NCBI GenBank assembly: GCA_963942565.1
Contig: OZ012689.1
Location: 27,410,233 to 27,474,232 of the forward strand
From: Maea johnstoni
Lineage: Eukaryota; Annelida; Polychaeta; Spionida; Magelonidae
DNA length: 64,000 bases
Reading direction: 5' to 3'
The position numbers were made by a program, and so were the translations under genes. Under the pieces are notes generated by a model that saw nothing but the letters and a program-made list of their open reading frames with translations, made no database searches and was not told the origin of the DNA. Shown here piece after piece: positions 25,690 to 41,300 of the stretch; the stretch's first letter is position 1, and each line of letters opens with the position of its first letter.

Positions 25690-25885
25690 AGACAACTATA
25701 AGATATGACTTTCGCAAAACATTATTCGTCTTTAAAGACAAATTAATTGTCTCTAAAGGCACACGAATTGTCTGTAATGACTTTATTTGCCTTTGAAAAC
25801 AATTCATTTGTCTACAATGACAAAAACTGTTATTTGTCTTTACAGACAATTCAATTGACAATTCAATTGACAAATGAATAAGCAT
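25690..25885. repeat. array of palindromic TTGTC...GACAA units
   Basis: Variants of TTTGTCTTTAAAGACAAATT recur about every 24-30 bp across this stretch (for example at about 25724, 25748, 25770, 25810, 25835). They end with AATTCAATTGACAATTCAATTGACAAATG. Each unit is nearly self-complementary. Origin unknown. Confidence 0.6.
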
Positions 25886-29047
<3,162 letters not shown>

Positions 29048-29717
29048 ATGGAATCGCAGCCTGATTCCACAGTGACCCCCCATCAACAGACACCTGCTGA
29101 TGATATAACCCATAGCTCGTCTACAGTGCACATCACAACCAGCAGCTCAGGGGTCAGCAGTTCACAGACACATGGCAGAAACAGTGTAGGGGTTGCAGAA
29201 GAGGAGACCTCTGTGACAACGTCGACACATCCACAGTACACCGTCGTCTTTACGTCAAGTTCTTCGGAGGCGACCGATAATCAGCTGAATGTTGTGAGTC
29301 TGGCCACGTCAGGATCTCAGCCGGTGCTCGTTAAGTCATATCCGCAGCCTCAGAGCCAGGGTACCCAATCAGCAGATTCATTAGCAGCTTTCGAGATGTC
29401 ATCCACACCTGTTGCATCGCTTACTGACTCTCAAATGGCCAGTGTCGGCTCATCGCGGTGGGAAGTTGCGGCAAGTGCTGACCAAGATCTCAGTGGTGAT
29501 GGAATGACCTGCCAAGTTTGTTCGGACAAAGGTTCAGGGTACCACTATTCAGTGTTTTCGTGCGAAGGATGTAAAGGTTTTTTCAAACGTACCGTTCAGA
29601 AGAATCTTGTCTACACTTGCAAGGAACAGGAGGACTGTGCAGTCAACAAGTTCACGCGGAATAACTGCCAGTACTGCAGATTTCAAAAGTGTGTAATAGC
29701 GGGGATGAAGAAAGAGG
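29048..29717 (+). CDS. nuclear receptor exon with complete DNA-binding domain
   Basis: The ATG at 29048 sits in a purine-rich context (GTGAGATGG). Residues 1-150 are Ser/Thr/Gln-rich and disordered (A/B region). Residues 155-217 form both C4 zinc fingers: C-x2-C-x13-C-x2-C with P-box EGCKG ([11 protein letters not shown]), then C-x5-C-x9-C-x2-C, ending [15 protein letters not shown]. The EGCKG P-box is known to read AGGTCA half-sites. The exon ends at G|GTGAGT (29717/29718, phase 1); the frame running on beyond this is intron. The T-box and ligand-binding domain must be downstream and were not found. The usual HYG of finger 1 is HYS here. Subfamily is unclear; it has features of NR2, NR4 and NR6 types. 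Confidence 0.9.
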
Positions 29718-30041
29718 GTGAGTATTGGGTACTGGGACTTAGCCAGGAACCAGGGGGGGTCACGGATTCTTGTGCCGTGTGCAAAAATATTGCATATTAT
29801 CGAATGCGCCGTCCAGCCGAGTGCAGTCGTAACATGGCCGTAGAGGTGGACGGACCTCTGCCTGTGGGGCATTTCACGGTAATTGGTCCGCAGACCTCAA
29901 ATTTTCATAATGGATTTATGATATTCTTTCAACTTAGTTTTAAAAGAAAACATTCTACGGTTCATGAATCTATGATTATTTTTTTTCTGACTTAAGTATA
30001 TTTGGAGATATCGCAATTTTAATCCAAAGTTCTGTATTCCA

Positions 30042-32301
30042 CAGGGTGCGAACGGGACATTTGAAAAATTGAGATATTTCAACTATATTTCTATATTTTT
30101 ACTAATTACTTTAACAGACATGATAATTTATGGCTATGTAATGAAGTGATTATGGAAAAATAGCAGAAATATTTTAAAAGCATGCTTAAATGTCCTGTCC
30201 TAGATGCAGATGTCCCGTTCGCACCCTTTCAACTTCCAAAAGTTTTGATATTTTCAAAACTAGGCATGTCATTAAAAAATCAATAAGGAATCTCCTCCTA
30301 TCCACTATATACTACATTATGAGTTATCAGAAATGTGTATTAACTCCATGTGTAGCAGTAAATTACAACTTTTAAAAAGGGTGCGAACGGGACAGTATGG
30401 TTGCGAACGGGACACTTAGGGTGATATTTCCATACTTGAACTTCCTCTCTTCATATAGAAGATCACTGTACATTTGAATAAAGGTATCTGAGTATATAAG
30501 CTGGAAATGGAATCAATATTTCTGCAAATATCATTAGTTTTACTAGACTTAGGGTCTCATACCTATTTGGGAGCCTGGGAGGTACTGAACTCCTGCATCG
30601 AAAGGTTAATTTGGTATTCACCATTTCACCTCTGTGTATGGATAAAATGGATACTTAGAGTGATATTAGCTGCTATTGATAAAGAGTAGCTTTTAAAGTA
30701 TGGTTTATATGCTTGTAGTGAATTAGCTTCTTATTTGATTGAAAGGGGTGATTGAATGTACCTAAATGAAGTAATATCATCTGGATTTTATATACTAGAA
30801 AGTCACATCGAAATTAGATGAATCTTCATAAAATACTAATGTGCTGAGAAACAACCCCTTATGTATGATGAATTCTGGTGATCAGATGATAGCCTTTACA
30901 TGTGTAGAATAGTTAATTCATGTTTTTTTGAAAAAATATGGTAGCCTTCACTTTTGATTGCATTATCAAGGATGCTTCGAGTTGAAATTCTGCTCCGTAC
31001 TTTCAGCAGGTACCTTCCATAACAGAAAATTAAAATTCTCCCTTGTAGCAGCATACATTCATGCTTAAAAGGGTTTTTTTGCTGCTAAGCTTGGTGTTAT
31101 ATCCTAATATGATGGTTTTGGGCATTTTCCTAATGATTTCTTGATAAAAAGACTTGTTTTTCTTCATGGGACAAAAGTGTCCCGTTCGCATCTGACCCGT
31201 TCGCAACCGACTTCACATGATAAATATCAAAATTTCTCTTTCATAAAGCGCATTTCTGGAAAACAAAGGTAATCATGGTGTGCACAAGTATTTTGGTGAT
31301 CTAGTCATGCTACTTAACCAGATGTAGAGCTGGTAACAAAGCAGAAAATTTGAAAACGTAGCGAATTATTCAAAATGTCACGTCATAAGATTTGAAATTT
31401 CTTCCTTCTATCAGCATAAATATATGCTTAAAAGGTTTTTTTCTGGTGCTAAGCTAGGTATAATATCCAAATCTGATGGTTTTAGGTATTTCCCTAATGA
31501 TTTCTTGATAAAAAGACTTGTTTTTCTTCATAGGACAGAAGTGTCCCGTTCGCACCCGTCCCGTTCGCAACCGACTTCACATGATAAATATCACAAGTTT
31601 TCTTTCATAAAGCATGTTTCTGGAAAACAAAGGTAATCATGGTGTGCACAAGTATTTTGGTGATCTAGTCATGCTACTTACACAGATGTAGAGTTGGTAA
31701 CGAAGCAGAAATTTTGAAAGTAGCGAATTATTCAAAATGGCACGTCATAAAATTTGAAATTTCTTCCTTCTGTCAGCATGAATACATGCTTAAAAGGCTA
31801 TTTCTGCTGCTTAGGTTGGTATAATATCCAAATATGATGGTTTTAGGTATTTTCCTAATTATTTCTTGGTAAAAAGACTAGTTTTTCTTCATGCGACAAA
31901 AGTGTCCCGTTCGCACCCGTCCCGTTCGCAACCGACTTCACATGATTAACATCAAAATTTCTCTTTCATAAAGAATGTTTCTAGAAAACAAAGATAATCA
32001 TGGGGTGCACAAGTATTTTGGTGATCTAGTCATGCTACTTATACAGGTGTAGTGTTTGTAACAGAGCAGAGATTCTGAAGTTAGCAAATTATTTTAAATC
32101 TCATGTCGCAGAGGTGTCCCGTTCGCACCCTGTCTTTTTTTAAACATAACTCTTTATTTTGAGAACGGATTTTAAAAATTGCAGTAGGTATAGAAAGCCA
32201 TAGGTGGAATGGTTCATATGGATTGAAAATGAATGATTTCAAATCAGTTGTTAAAAAATTATCCAGTGTTTTCTTCTGCAAATTGTCCCGTTCGCACCCT
32301 G
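30042..32301. mobile_element. DNA element with repeated GTCCCGTTCGCACCC motif
   Basis: Perfect 18-bp inverted ends CAGGGTGCGAACGGGACA bound a 2260-bp element. The same core recurs about 12 times in either orientation: near 30210, 30379, 30400, 31176, 31194, 31541, 31557, 31901, 31917, 32116, plus the two ends. Subterminal repeats of a terminal motif usually mark transposase binding sites. No transposase is encoded and no target duplication is apparent, so the superfamily is undetermined. Confidence 0.75.
31042..32105 (+). repeat. three-unit tandem repeat, period about 361 bp
   Basis: TGCTTAAAAGG occurs at about 31061, 31422 and 31783, each followed by the same order of blocks (TGATGGTTTT, ATTTCTTGATAAAAAGACT, paired CCCGTTCGCA motifs, CACATGATAAATATCA, GTGATCTAGTCATGCTACTT). 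The units are highly similar, so the expansion within the element is fairly recent. Confidence 0.9.
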
Positions 32302-32736
32302 CGGCTTACCGTGAAATGCCCCCTGTAGCATACAACATACCATGTTTTCAAAACATGGGGTTCATTGGGGATCAATTTGCCTACCGTGTAGCAGACGACC
32401 TAAATAAATACTACACGCAGTTTCCGTGTATGGGAACGCCCAAATAAGCGAACGCTACGTCCCTACAACTGGCATAAACACGACAACATCAAAAAAGGAC
32501 CTTACAAATTGCTCAAATTGTGTTATTAAATTATACTTTTCATGAAATCTAAACACAAAAATAAACATTTCTAATTGATACGTACAAGTAGTGCAAATTT
32601 CAATTTCGTATTGGCAGAATAACTGCCGAAAATAGACCAATGAATGTTGGTGCTTTTTAAGAGGTCACGGCCGAGCTAAAAGGCGTTCATTGAGGAAATT
32701 CTTTTGCACACGGCACAAGAATCCGTAACCCCCCCT

Positions 32737-32900
32737 GGCCAGGAACCGTCAAGCCTGTTTTTTTGGACAGGCTATTTTCTGAAAAACTCTTTTTACAAAG
32801 GCAAACATAACTATGAAGAATTTTCAATAATGAATTCATGGGGGTAATATGCCAAATCTTTTCCTGTCAAACCACTAACCCCTGAAATATATACCAGCTT
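32737..32900. mobile_element. hAT MITE fragment, subfamily A
   Basis: CTGGCCAGGAACCGTCAAGC followed by TTTTTGGACAGGC, CTGAAAAACTC and GAAGAATTTTCAATAATGAA matches the interior of the copy at 12295. The far end is missing. Confidence 0.6.
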
Positions 32901-33179
32901 ATATGAAAGGAAAAACACTTTTGAAGCCATAAATTATAAAGACCCAATCCAATTAATAGGTGCCACTGGGCAGAAAAGTGTGTATTCCAGTAGCCCCATC
33001 TCCTCTCTAGGGGCTGCCATAGTTCACACATCCTGCAGGTGCCAGGATGTGATAGTCACTTATGGACATGACAGTGATTGTATGCACATGGTGTATAAAC
33101 TTGAGTTTCTACTCTCAGTTACCAGCTTTTGGCTGAGGTGAATGGACCTGCAATTTTAGCTGATGATAGCAAAGTCATA

Positions 33180-33896
33180 ATGGTAAATTCATGTGTTGCC
33201 TTTGGCTGTACTAACAGATTTGGAAGTGGCATTTGCTTGAAAAATCACAAGATTCCATGTGATAAAGAGAGACATGTATACTTTGTAGGGCTGTCATTGA
33301 TAAGAAATATCGATTCGATAATCAAAAAAATTATTACCGATACGCTACTTCGATTCGTTTCTAAAAGCGAATCGAAATTAAAATGAATGAAAACCAGCAA
33401 TGTGCTCATGAGGAATGGTTGTGGTTTGCATGTTGGGGCGATTTTTTGACCTATTGATCACAGCCCTAATACATAAACATTCATCTGTGTGAATTTCGGG
33501 ATAAATGGAATGGAAGCACACATTTGTCTTGGGGAGTTCATGCTGTTCAAGCTGTGTTTTCCTAAAAAAATATTTATTTACCTAATTTGCATATGAATCG
33601 ATATCTTGTACCTTCTTCGATATCAATAATCGATAAGGTTTTGTTATCGATTCATCGATACGGTTGGTATCAATGACAGCCCTAATACTTCGTGGCATAT
33701 TGCACTTAAACTTGCTACGCCACCTGATCTAAAGCCCGCTTTAGATCTAAAGCACGCTTTTGTGTGCTGTGACCATTTTCTGGAAGAGGATCATTACCCA
33801 AATTACAAAACGCAATCAGGATTAATTGGTAGACGTGGTTCTTCCTTCTTCACAACCACACCCTCTCCCACAGCTGCTCCCCCATACCTGAGATAA
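33180..33896 (+). pseudogene. THAP zinc-finger relic split by a MITE
   Basis: The first half, from the ATG at 33180, reads MVNSCVAFGCTNRFG ... NHKIPCDKERHVYF: the THAP start M-V-x-x-C-x4-C and the H-K-I-P motif. The second half, after the MITE, includes WHIALKLATPPDL and HAFVCCDHFLEEDHYP, the C-x2-H-F and acidic segment closing a THAP domain. The MITE at 33286-33684 interrupts it, and the two halves are also in different frames once it is disregarded. The source could be a host THAP gene or a P-element-type transposase. No P-element catalytic domain is seen. Confidence 0.75.
33286..33684. mobile_element. hAT MITE, TAGGGCTGTCATTGATA family, copy 1
   Basis: Inverted ends TAGGGCTGTCATTGATA/TATCAATGACAGCCCTA are flanked by ATACTTTG and ATACTTCG (7 of 8 match), the expected 8-bp hAT duplication. 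It is 399 bp, ATCGAT-rich and noncoding. It inserted into THAP-encoding sequence. Confidence 0.88.
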
Positions 33897-34121
33897 AAAA
33901 ATCCTAATTTTGCTCATTAGGCGCACATTGTAAGATTTGCCCATTGCAAACAGTACAAATGTGAGCAATCCTGAGTGGAGTTTTACAATGCCCTTTCTGA
34001 GGGAAATCAACATTATAAGCTGTTTATTGTGAAATAAAAGTGGGTTTATCTAGATAAACAGTGCTCCTATGAGGGTTGCTAATTTTGGATAGGAAATACA
34101 ATTTTTAAAAAATACAGAAAC

Positions 34122-34290
34122 CTGAATGAACATTCATGTTTTCAATACAAATTTTCATGTTTCAAAGAAAGAAAATGAAAAATTGTTGAAAAAAAAAATT
34201 GAAAACTGAAAAACATGAAAAACAATTTTGATTTGAAGAACATGAAAATTTGAATTGAAAAACATGAAAATTTGATTGTTCAAAGAATGT
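34122..34290. repeat. AT-rich degenerate repeat (GAAAAACATGAAAATTTG)
   Basis: GAAAAACATGAAAA-type blocks and their inverses (TTTTCATGTTTTTC) recur several times here. Similar text occurs at 47705-47880. A simple-sequence region with hairpin potential; no gene. Confidence 0.5.
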
Positions 34291-34709
34291 GACAAACATT
34301 TACAAGTATACATTTATTTTCTATGGTGAGCTACGATGGTTTCTGTATTACTTTCACTAATTTGCTAAATAATCTCCACATGTTACTATGGCAACAGCCT
34401 ATGATGGCTGCTCATGTCAAGGCCAATTTTTCTCGAACAATGGGCTTTTGGGGGAATGCAGTGCATCTAGGCCTAGCCCTTTTACATAATGAATTGTCCT
34501 AGGTGTACATGTAGAAACTAGTAAATTATTTGAAACAGTGCTTTAAAATGTCATGAAACTTATCTTTATCATATAGGGTTTTTTGGGGTTAATACATCTA
34601 GACTCCATGAGGAATGAACTTTCCCCTGTCAACAAAGGTCACATGCCACCCCCCCCCCCCTTATGTACAGATGCTGGCATGTAGGAAAGCTGTGTTGGTG
34701 CCTATTATT

Positions 34710-35100
34710 TAGGGCTGTCATTGATAAGAAACATTTATCAATTTGATAATCGACAAAATTATTACCGATACGCTACTTCGATTCGACTCAGCAAATCGAA
34801 TTCAAAATGAATGAAAACCAGCAATGTGCTCATGAAGAATAGTTGTGGTTCACGTGTGGGGTGATTTTTTGACCTATTGATCACAGCCTTCATACATACA
34901 CATGCATCTGTGTGAATTACGGGATAAATGGAATGGAAGCACACAGTTGTGGTGGGGAGTTCATGTTGTTCAAGCTGTGTTTTCTTAAAAGATAATTTAT
35001 TCACCTCATTTGCATATGAATCGATATCTTGTGCCTTCTTCGATATCGATAAGATTTTTTTGTTGATTGATCGATACGGGCGGTAACAATGACAGCCCTA
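34710..35100. mobile_element. hAT MITE, TAGGGCTGTCATTGATA family, copy 2
   Basis: 391 bp, highly similar to copy 1 throughout (CAGCAATGTGCTCATGA, GATTTTTTGACCTATTGATC). It is flanked by CTATTATT and CTAATATT (7 of 8 match). Two closely related copies within 1.1 kb suggest local activity of the family. Confidence 0.88.
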
Positions 35101-35863
35101 CTAATATTCCTAATTCAACATAGGTAATGATGTAGAATGAGATCCATAGAAAAAAGTGGCTATAGGTTAGACCAGTAAGTTGATGCTACATTATATTCAT
35201 AATGTCATAAGATACATGTATGTAATGTCAGTAACAGGATTATACATGTAATTTCCCTTAACCAGAGAGGAACATTTCCGGAGTTATTTATGTCTCTGCC
35301 TTAAACTTGCAGCCAGTACAAGTGCCAAGTCTTGACTCAAGTGTCTGTGTGTACATCCATATGTCCGTGTATATATCTCGATTTGTGTGTGTGTGTTTGG
35401 TATCAATTAGGCTTCGGATGCAAAGAGATTTTTTGTATCGATAAATCAATTTTTTTTTCGAATGATCAATCGCTAATGTTATTGTGCCGCAACATGCTCC
35501 CACACATGCCAGGCACACATGCGGTGTACTGCGAGAATCGGTGTACCAAACATTGCGTGACTTGCAATTGACACGGAAACTTCAGAAAAAAGAGAAAATC
35601 TTAATGTTTTTCACACGGATTTTGGCCAGGCTCAAGACAAACAGTGTAATTTTTTTTGTTGTCTTACATGCGAATTACAGACATTTGAGCATTTAATCGA
35701 TTTATGTCAAATGTCTGTTGAACGAGTCGAGCTGGCTTTGCCATGATTGAATGCTCAAGATTCCAACTAATCGTCCGACCACTAGTATCAATCAATCCAT
35801 TTTTCCAATTTCTACCTCAATAACCTGGACTTTGTGGTAGGCTCTTGTGTATTTTTATTTTTG

Positions 35864-35912
35864 GGGGGGGGGGGGGGGGGGATTAAGAGGTAGGGTTAGG
35901 GGGGGGGGGGTG
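35864..35912. repeat. poly-G runs with assembly risk
   Basis: G runs of about 18 and 13, with GTAGGGTTAGGG between them. Such tracts can form G-quadruplexes and are also typical sites of length error in assembly. Confidence 0.7.
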
Positions 35913-36369
35913 TATCGAGACCGGTTCATATGTGATACCGGCCTGAGCATTGCGGTTAACTAGTCTGAAACCGGACCTCCCTCTGCACGGTTCGGTTTTC
36001 TATGCATGCACAGGGTTCCTGGAGGCGTAATAAAACTGTCAGCACCTACCTCCTCGCTGGCCTCACAATGTCTGCCAAGCGCGACTATCAAACAGCCATT
36101 TCAACATCTCTCAAGTCTGGTACCCTGCCCACTTTCACTATGCTCAGAAGCCTTCTGAGCGTAGAGAAAGTGGCCAGGGAGCTAGTATATAGGAACTTTC
36201 CAAAACTTTACAGTTCAGGCAAGTTCAGCCACGCCTTCCATTGCGTAGTTTCGTATCCAAGAAATGTCATTAATAAACCGTTTAGGAAACCGTGTTATAA
36301 TCGAACCGTAGTCTAAGCAAAACCGAGAACCGAACCGAACAGTAGAATTCTCAACGATCCCCATCCCTA
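35891..36369. mobile_element. possible hAT-like element with CCGAACC repeats
   Basis: The right end, read inversely, is TAGGGATGGGGATCGTTGAG. The left end, TAGGGTTAGGGG...ATCGAGACC, is a plausible partner blurred by the G run. GGTTCGGTTTTC inside the left end and GAGAACCGAACCGAAC inside the right are inverted. The flanking octamers do not match. An open frame at 36002-36316 has no recognisable domain. Confidence 0.35.
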
Positions 36370-36734
36370 ATCATGAGACTTTCTTGAGCGCTCGATGTCC
36401 TGGCAATCGAGCCCAACCCTAGAAGTATCTAGTTTCAAAATGAGTGCTCAAGGCACTGATCTATCTGAGTATCACAATACAGTCATCCAGGGTACTAGCA
36501 CTCATAGCCACTGAGGCTGAAATTTTAGCTGACCTATTAGTACACTTCCAAAAGGAGCCCTAAGTACAGCACTCTTACAGTTCATTGTTCTTGGTTGTGG
36601 TTATATATATATATATATGATTAACAAGTCCTTTGTTCTCCCCAAGTCTTCCCAGCTGCAAGTGCATACCCATAGCTAGCACTGCAAGTTTTGCTAGCCT
36701 GCACCTGTACACAGCATAGGTTTACGCTTTTATA

Positions 36735-36923
36735 AAGATGTTTTTTTTTTTCCTGGTCCAAACAAATTCATAAAGGTAGGTAAAAAGAAATGTGTGTTTC
36801 ATGCATGTTTTATGTAAATTGGGAGTTGGAAGGGCGGGAAAAAAATTAGGGTAGGGATTTCTTTGAGTAAAAACTTGTTAGGGTCGGGTTGCAGGATACA
36901 ACCCAACCCTTTTTTAAGCCTTA
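36735..36923. mobile_element. second copy of the 9536 MITE
   Basis: Shares TGTGTTT(C/T)ATGCATGTTTT, TTAGGGTAGGGATTT and AAAAACTTGTTAGGGT with 9536-9769. The ends are more diverged. Confidence 0.7.
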
Positions 36924-36948
36924 GTTAGAAATTATAGTATGGTGAGGC

Positions 36949-37170
36949 CAGGGTCTTGGCCAGGATTTAGAAACTGGGTGCCAAAAATTGAGAACTGTAA
37001 AGTTTTTGGGTGTCCTTTTTTATGGGAGAGCACAACATACTCATATTCAATTATGAAAAAGTAAGGCATACTATCCTTGTAAAATGTCATGGGAAGTATA
37101 TTGAAGTGGTAAGAAAATCATTTATATGCTTGATGGTCATATTTAAGAGTTCGAAAGAGAATTAGCATTG
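36949..37170. mobile_element. hAT MITE fragment, subfamily B
   Basis: CAGGGTCTTGGCCAGGATTT followed by AGAAACTGGGTGCC and TTTTTGGGTGTCC is collinear with 11777-11990. The right end is missing. Confidence 0.7.
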
Positions 37171-37527
37171 TAAAATGCAGTTAATTTTCAATCTGCCTAT
37201 TTTTAGAAAAGGGTAGTGTTGTTTTTAGTTGTTTTAACATAAATATATTGCTTTCCAAAGAACCTCAGGCAGCAGAAGCAATGGCCTCCAGACTCTGAAG
37301 TGGCTGTTAATACTGAAATATTGGCTTTGAAAGGTGAACAACCAGTTACCTAGTTTTCATGCTATTAATAGCGATATAGCCTGACTGACTCTGGAAGGAA
37401 ATACAGAGCTTTGGGTATTGAAATGGGCCATCTTAATGCCTCAGAGCCAGAGGCTTTGGCATTTAGATGGTCCATTCAACCTGACTGAGTATTTCCAAAC
37501 AGAGCTTTACATAACAGAACAGAAACC

Positions 37528-37740
37528 TAATACTTATGGCTGCTTATGGCGAATTTGGCCAATACAAAATGATGCAAAAAACATGAAAAAAGACTGAAAC
37601 CCTGGCACTTGGTTACTCATCTGAGAGTACTCATTGAGAGCTATCCAATGAATACCAACATGACAGGGTTAAAATGGTTTTTAAAAATCTTTGGGTTTTT
37701 GTACTCTCGACAAAAGTAGCCTCAGCATTGGAAGGGTTAA
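37528..37740. repeat. dispersed 210-bp repeat, copy 3
   Basis: Runs from TTATGGCTGCTTATGGCGAA to CAGCATTGGAAGGGTTAA, collinear with the copies at 8130 and 8840, and ends in TTAA. Confidence 0.75.
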
Positions 37741-38640
37741 GGAATGCCATTCCTTATAAATGTTAACCCTGTGTCTGGTGGCCTCATGGGCCCTTTATAT
37801 TTGGTGCACAGAGCATTTTTGTTAGCGAAAGCCCTTACAGCAAACACTCTTATTGTCAATTCCTATTTCAATGAATAACAAATGCTCATCACAGATATAT
37901 TTCTTCCCAGAAAAACATCCAACTTTCCCAGCAAAACATCAAAATTTCAGGTATGATTTTCAACCATTTTACTGGCCAGTGACCAGTGTTACAAAACGCC
38001 TCCTTTGAACCATGGGTCCACCGCTAGACCCGTGGCTGAAACAAGTTGTTTCAATTACCACGGTCTGACCACATGTAAATGGTAGACCTGTGGCAGACCC
38101 ATGGTTGACCCTTATCACCATTCTACCACAAGTCAGTCATGTTTCTACCATGATGTGAAGTTTCTGCCACACATGTCGCACAAAAGACAAAATGTTCCAA
38201 TTTTTTCTACAGGATTTTTTAAAAGTTGAGGAGCAGTCATGTTGGCAGTGCCTAGGCCAGAATTTTATTTGTCTGTCCAGATTCAGCTACTCATCTAGTT
38301 CAAATCCTTATCTTTATGTTATAGCCTAGGCCCTACAGCGGTTTGCAGCTTAACATAGGAGTTTTAGCGTGCTTCTGAGGGTTGAAAGTTGTATTTTAAT
38401 AGTGACTTTCAAATGTTCTATGTGACCAATTCTTGTCATGGGAAACTCGCTGTCTTTAAGACCAATGTCCATGTTGCTGTTCTTGTCAACGTGTAATATC
38501 TCTTACATGGAAGTGTGGCGGTGATTGACATCAATGACGACCATCTGGAGGATGAGTTTCCATGGAGACAAGACTCCTGAATGGGCTTATTATTCATCAT
38601 AGTCAGTGTATTTATGACCTGTGCACTCAGTATCCAGGGG
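37741..38640. other. unassigned DNA with a degenerate GGTAGACC-type stretch
   Basis: About 38000-38160 contains repeated CCATGGGTC/GGTAGACC/CTACCA words in both orientations. A diverged hAT subfamily A end (CAGTGCCTAGGCCAG) lies at 38245. No gene. Confidence 0.4.
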
Positions 38641-40130
<1,490 letters not shown>

Positions 40131-40494
40131 TACTGCTGGGAATCGTTTGAAAATTTCAGCTCGATTAATCATCCAAATTTTCGATCGATTAATCGATTAT
40201 AATCGAAAATTATTATTGTTGATATGCCCACTAAACAGTGTCCAATATATGGCCGATTTCCTTAAATTTTGAATGATAAATGGTCAGGAACTCAAAGTTC
40301 ATGTTTATTTCAATAATCTTTTACTTTTATGCATGGCTTTCATGGTAAGCAAGGCCCTTTAAAATGGAAACTTTGACCAGGTGAGCAGAAATAATAATCG
40401 AAAATGATCGATCTTCTGTTTCAATAATCGATTAATCAGAATCATGGCAAAACGACCGATTAATCGATTATTTCGATTAATCGTCCCAGCACTA
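40131..40494. mobile_element. hAT MITE, ATTAATCGATT-rich, intact TSD
   Basis: The ends are TACTGCTGGGAATCG and the inverse of TAGTGCTGGGACGATTAATC. It is flanked by a perfect octamer, AGTGCTAG, at 40123-40130 and 40495-40502. The subterminal sequence is dense in ATTAATCGATTA words. It is 364 bp and noncoding. Confidence 0.88.
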
Positions 40495-40502
40495 AGTGCT
40501 AG

Positions 40503-41300
40503 TCATATTTTATTATACAAATATGACAGAGAATTGTCGACCTCGGGCTACGCCCTCGAGCGACAATCCTCTCTCAGTCTCGGGGAAGTTATTCCTGGTG
40601 GAAACCTCACAGGGATGTCATATCTGTTTTATTATACCGAACAAAATACAAAACGCAAAAGGGGGAAAAATTACAAACACCAGAGATTTTTGATAAATAT
40701 TCGCCGTCTGCCTTGTTGAACTAGTTTCACCGGTAGGTCACTCGGCAAACTCCGTAGGTGTTCGTGGGTATTCTTATGGCTAGCTAGCGGTCACTATTCT
40801 TCGGGCTAGAGGTAACTATTCAACTATTTCATAGCTGTTGCTATTAACTATTCAATTATTTGATAAGCTGTTAAGGACAACAGCCTGTCACTAAGGAGTG
40901 AGGAAAATATGACGATTAATCTATGGCCCTTGACCAACCAGAATCAAGAATCTTCACATGAGGTATATTAAAATTAGATAATGAGTGCCTCTAAGACTCA
41001 CATTGTTCATCCCACCATAACACATGATATGAACCCCTGTATCAAATGGAGGCAGGTGGTGAAATCAATCCCTTCATCACTGTCAAGATTACCTGCATTA
41101 CAAGTCTCTGGTGTACATAGCAGTATTGATATAGCTATTCTTATCACCTGTATAGCACCATCAATATGAACTACATCACACACATATTCTGGTACTTGAG
41201 TAGATTAGGCTCTTAGTGAATAGTCCCTGAAAAGTCACCATTCCCTTCTGAATTGAATACTCTGAGTTTGGTGCAGTAACAGATTTGACCAGACTCTCTC
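40503..41300. other. intergenic or 5' part of the M4 gene
   Basis: No exon recognised. Any upstream exons of the M4 protease (signal peptide, start of propeptide) could lie here, in the gap, or further left. Confidence 0.35.

Larger units (their letters stand above)
29732..32750. mobile_element. composite inverted-repeat element in the NR intron
   Basis: The outer left segment (29732-29885) contains AGGGGGGGTCACGGATTCTT, GTGCCGTGTGCAAAA and GGGGCATTTCACGGTAA. Inverse counterparts occur on the right at 32306-32322 (TTACCGTGAAATGCCCC) and 32703-32736 (TTTTGCACACGGCACAAGAA...CCCCCCCT). Between them lies a second inverted element (30042-32301). This looks like one element inserted close to, or inside, the end of another, 15 bp past the receptor exon's donor site. 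The left edge also carries CTGGGACTTAGCCAGGAA, like the hAT subfamily ends. Confidence 0.6.

Noticed and set aside
29718-29995. Continuation of the nuclear-receptor frame past 29717
   Set aside because: A consensus donor (GTGAGT) ends the exon, and the following frame reads into a transposable element; the known T-box pattern is absent.
36002-36316. A 104-codon frame as a host gene
   Set aside because: It lies inside a likely repeat with CCGAACC inverted blocks, and no domain is recognisable.
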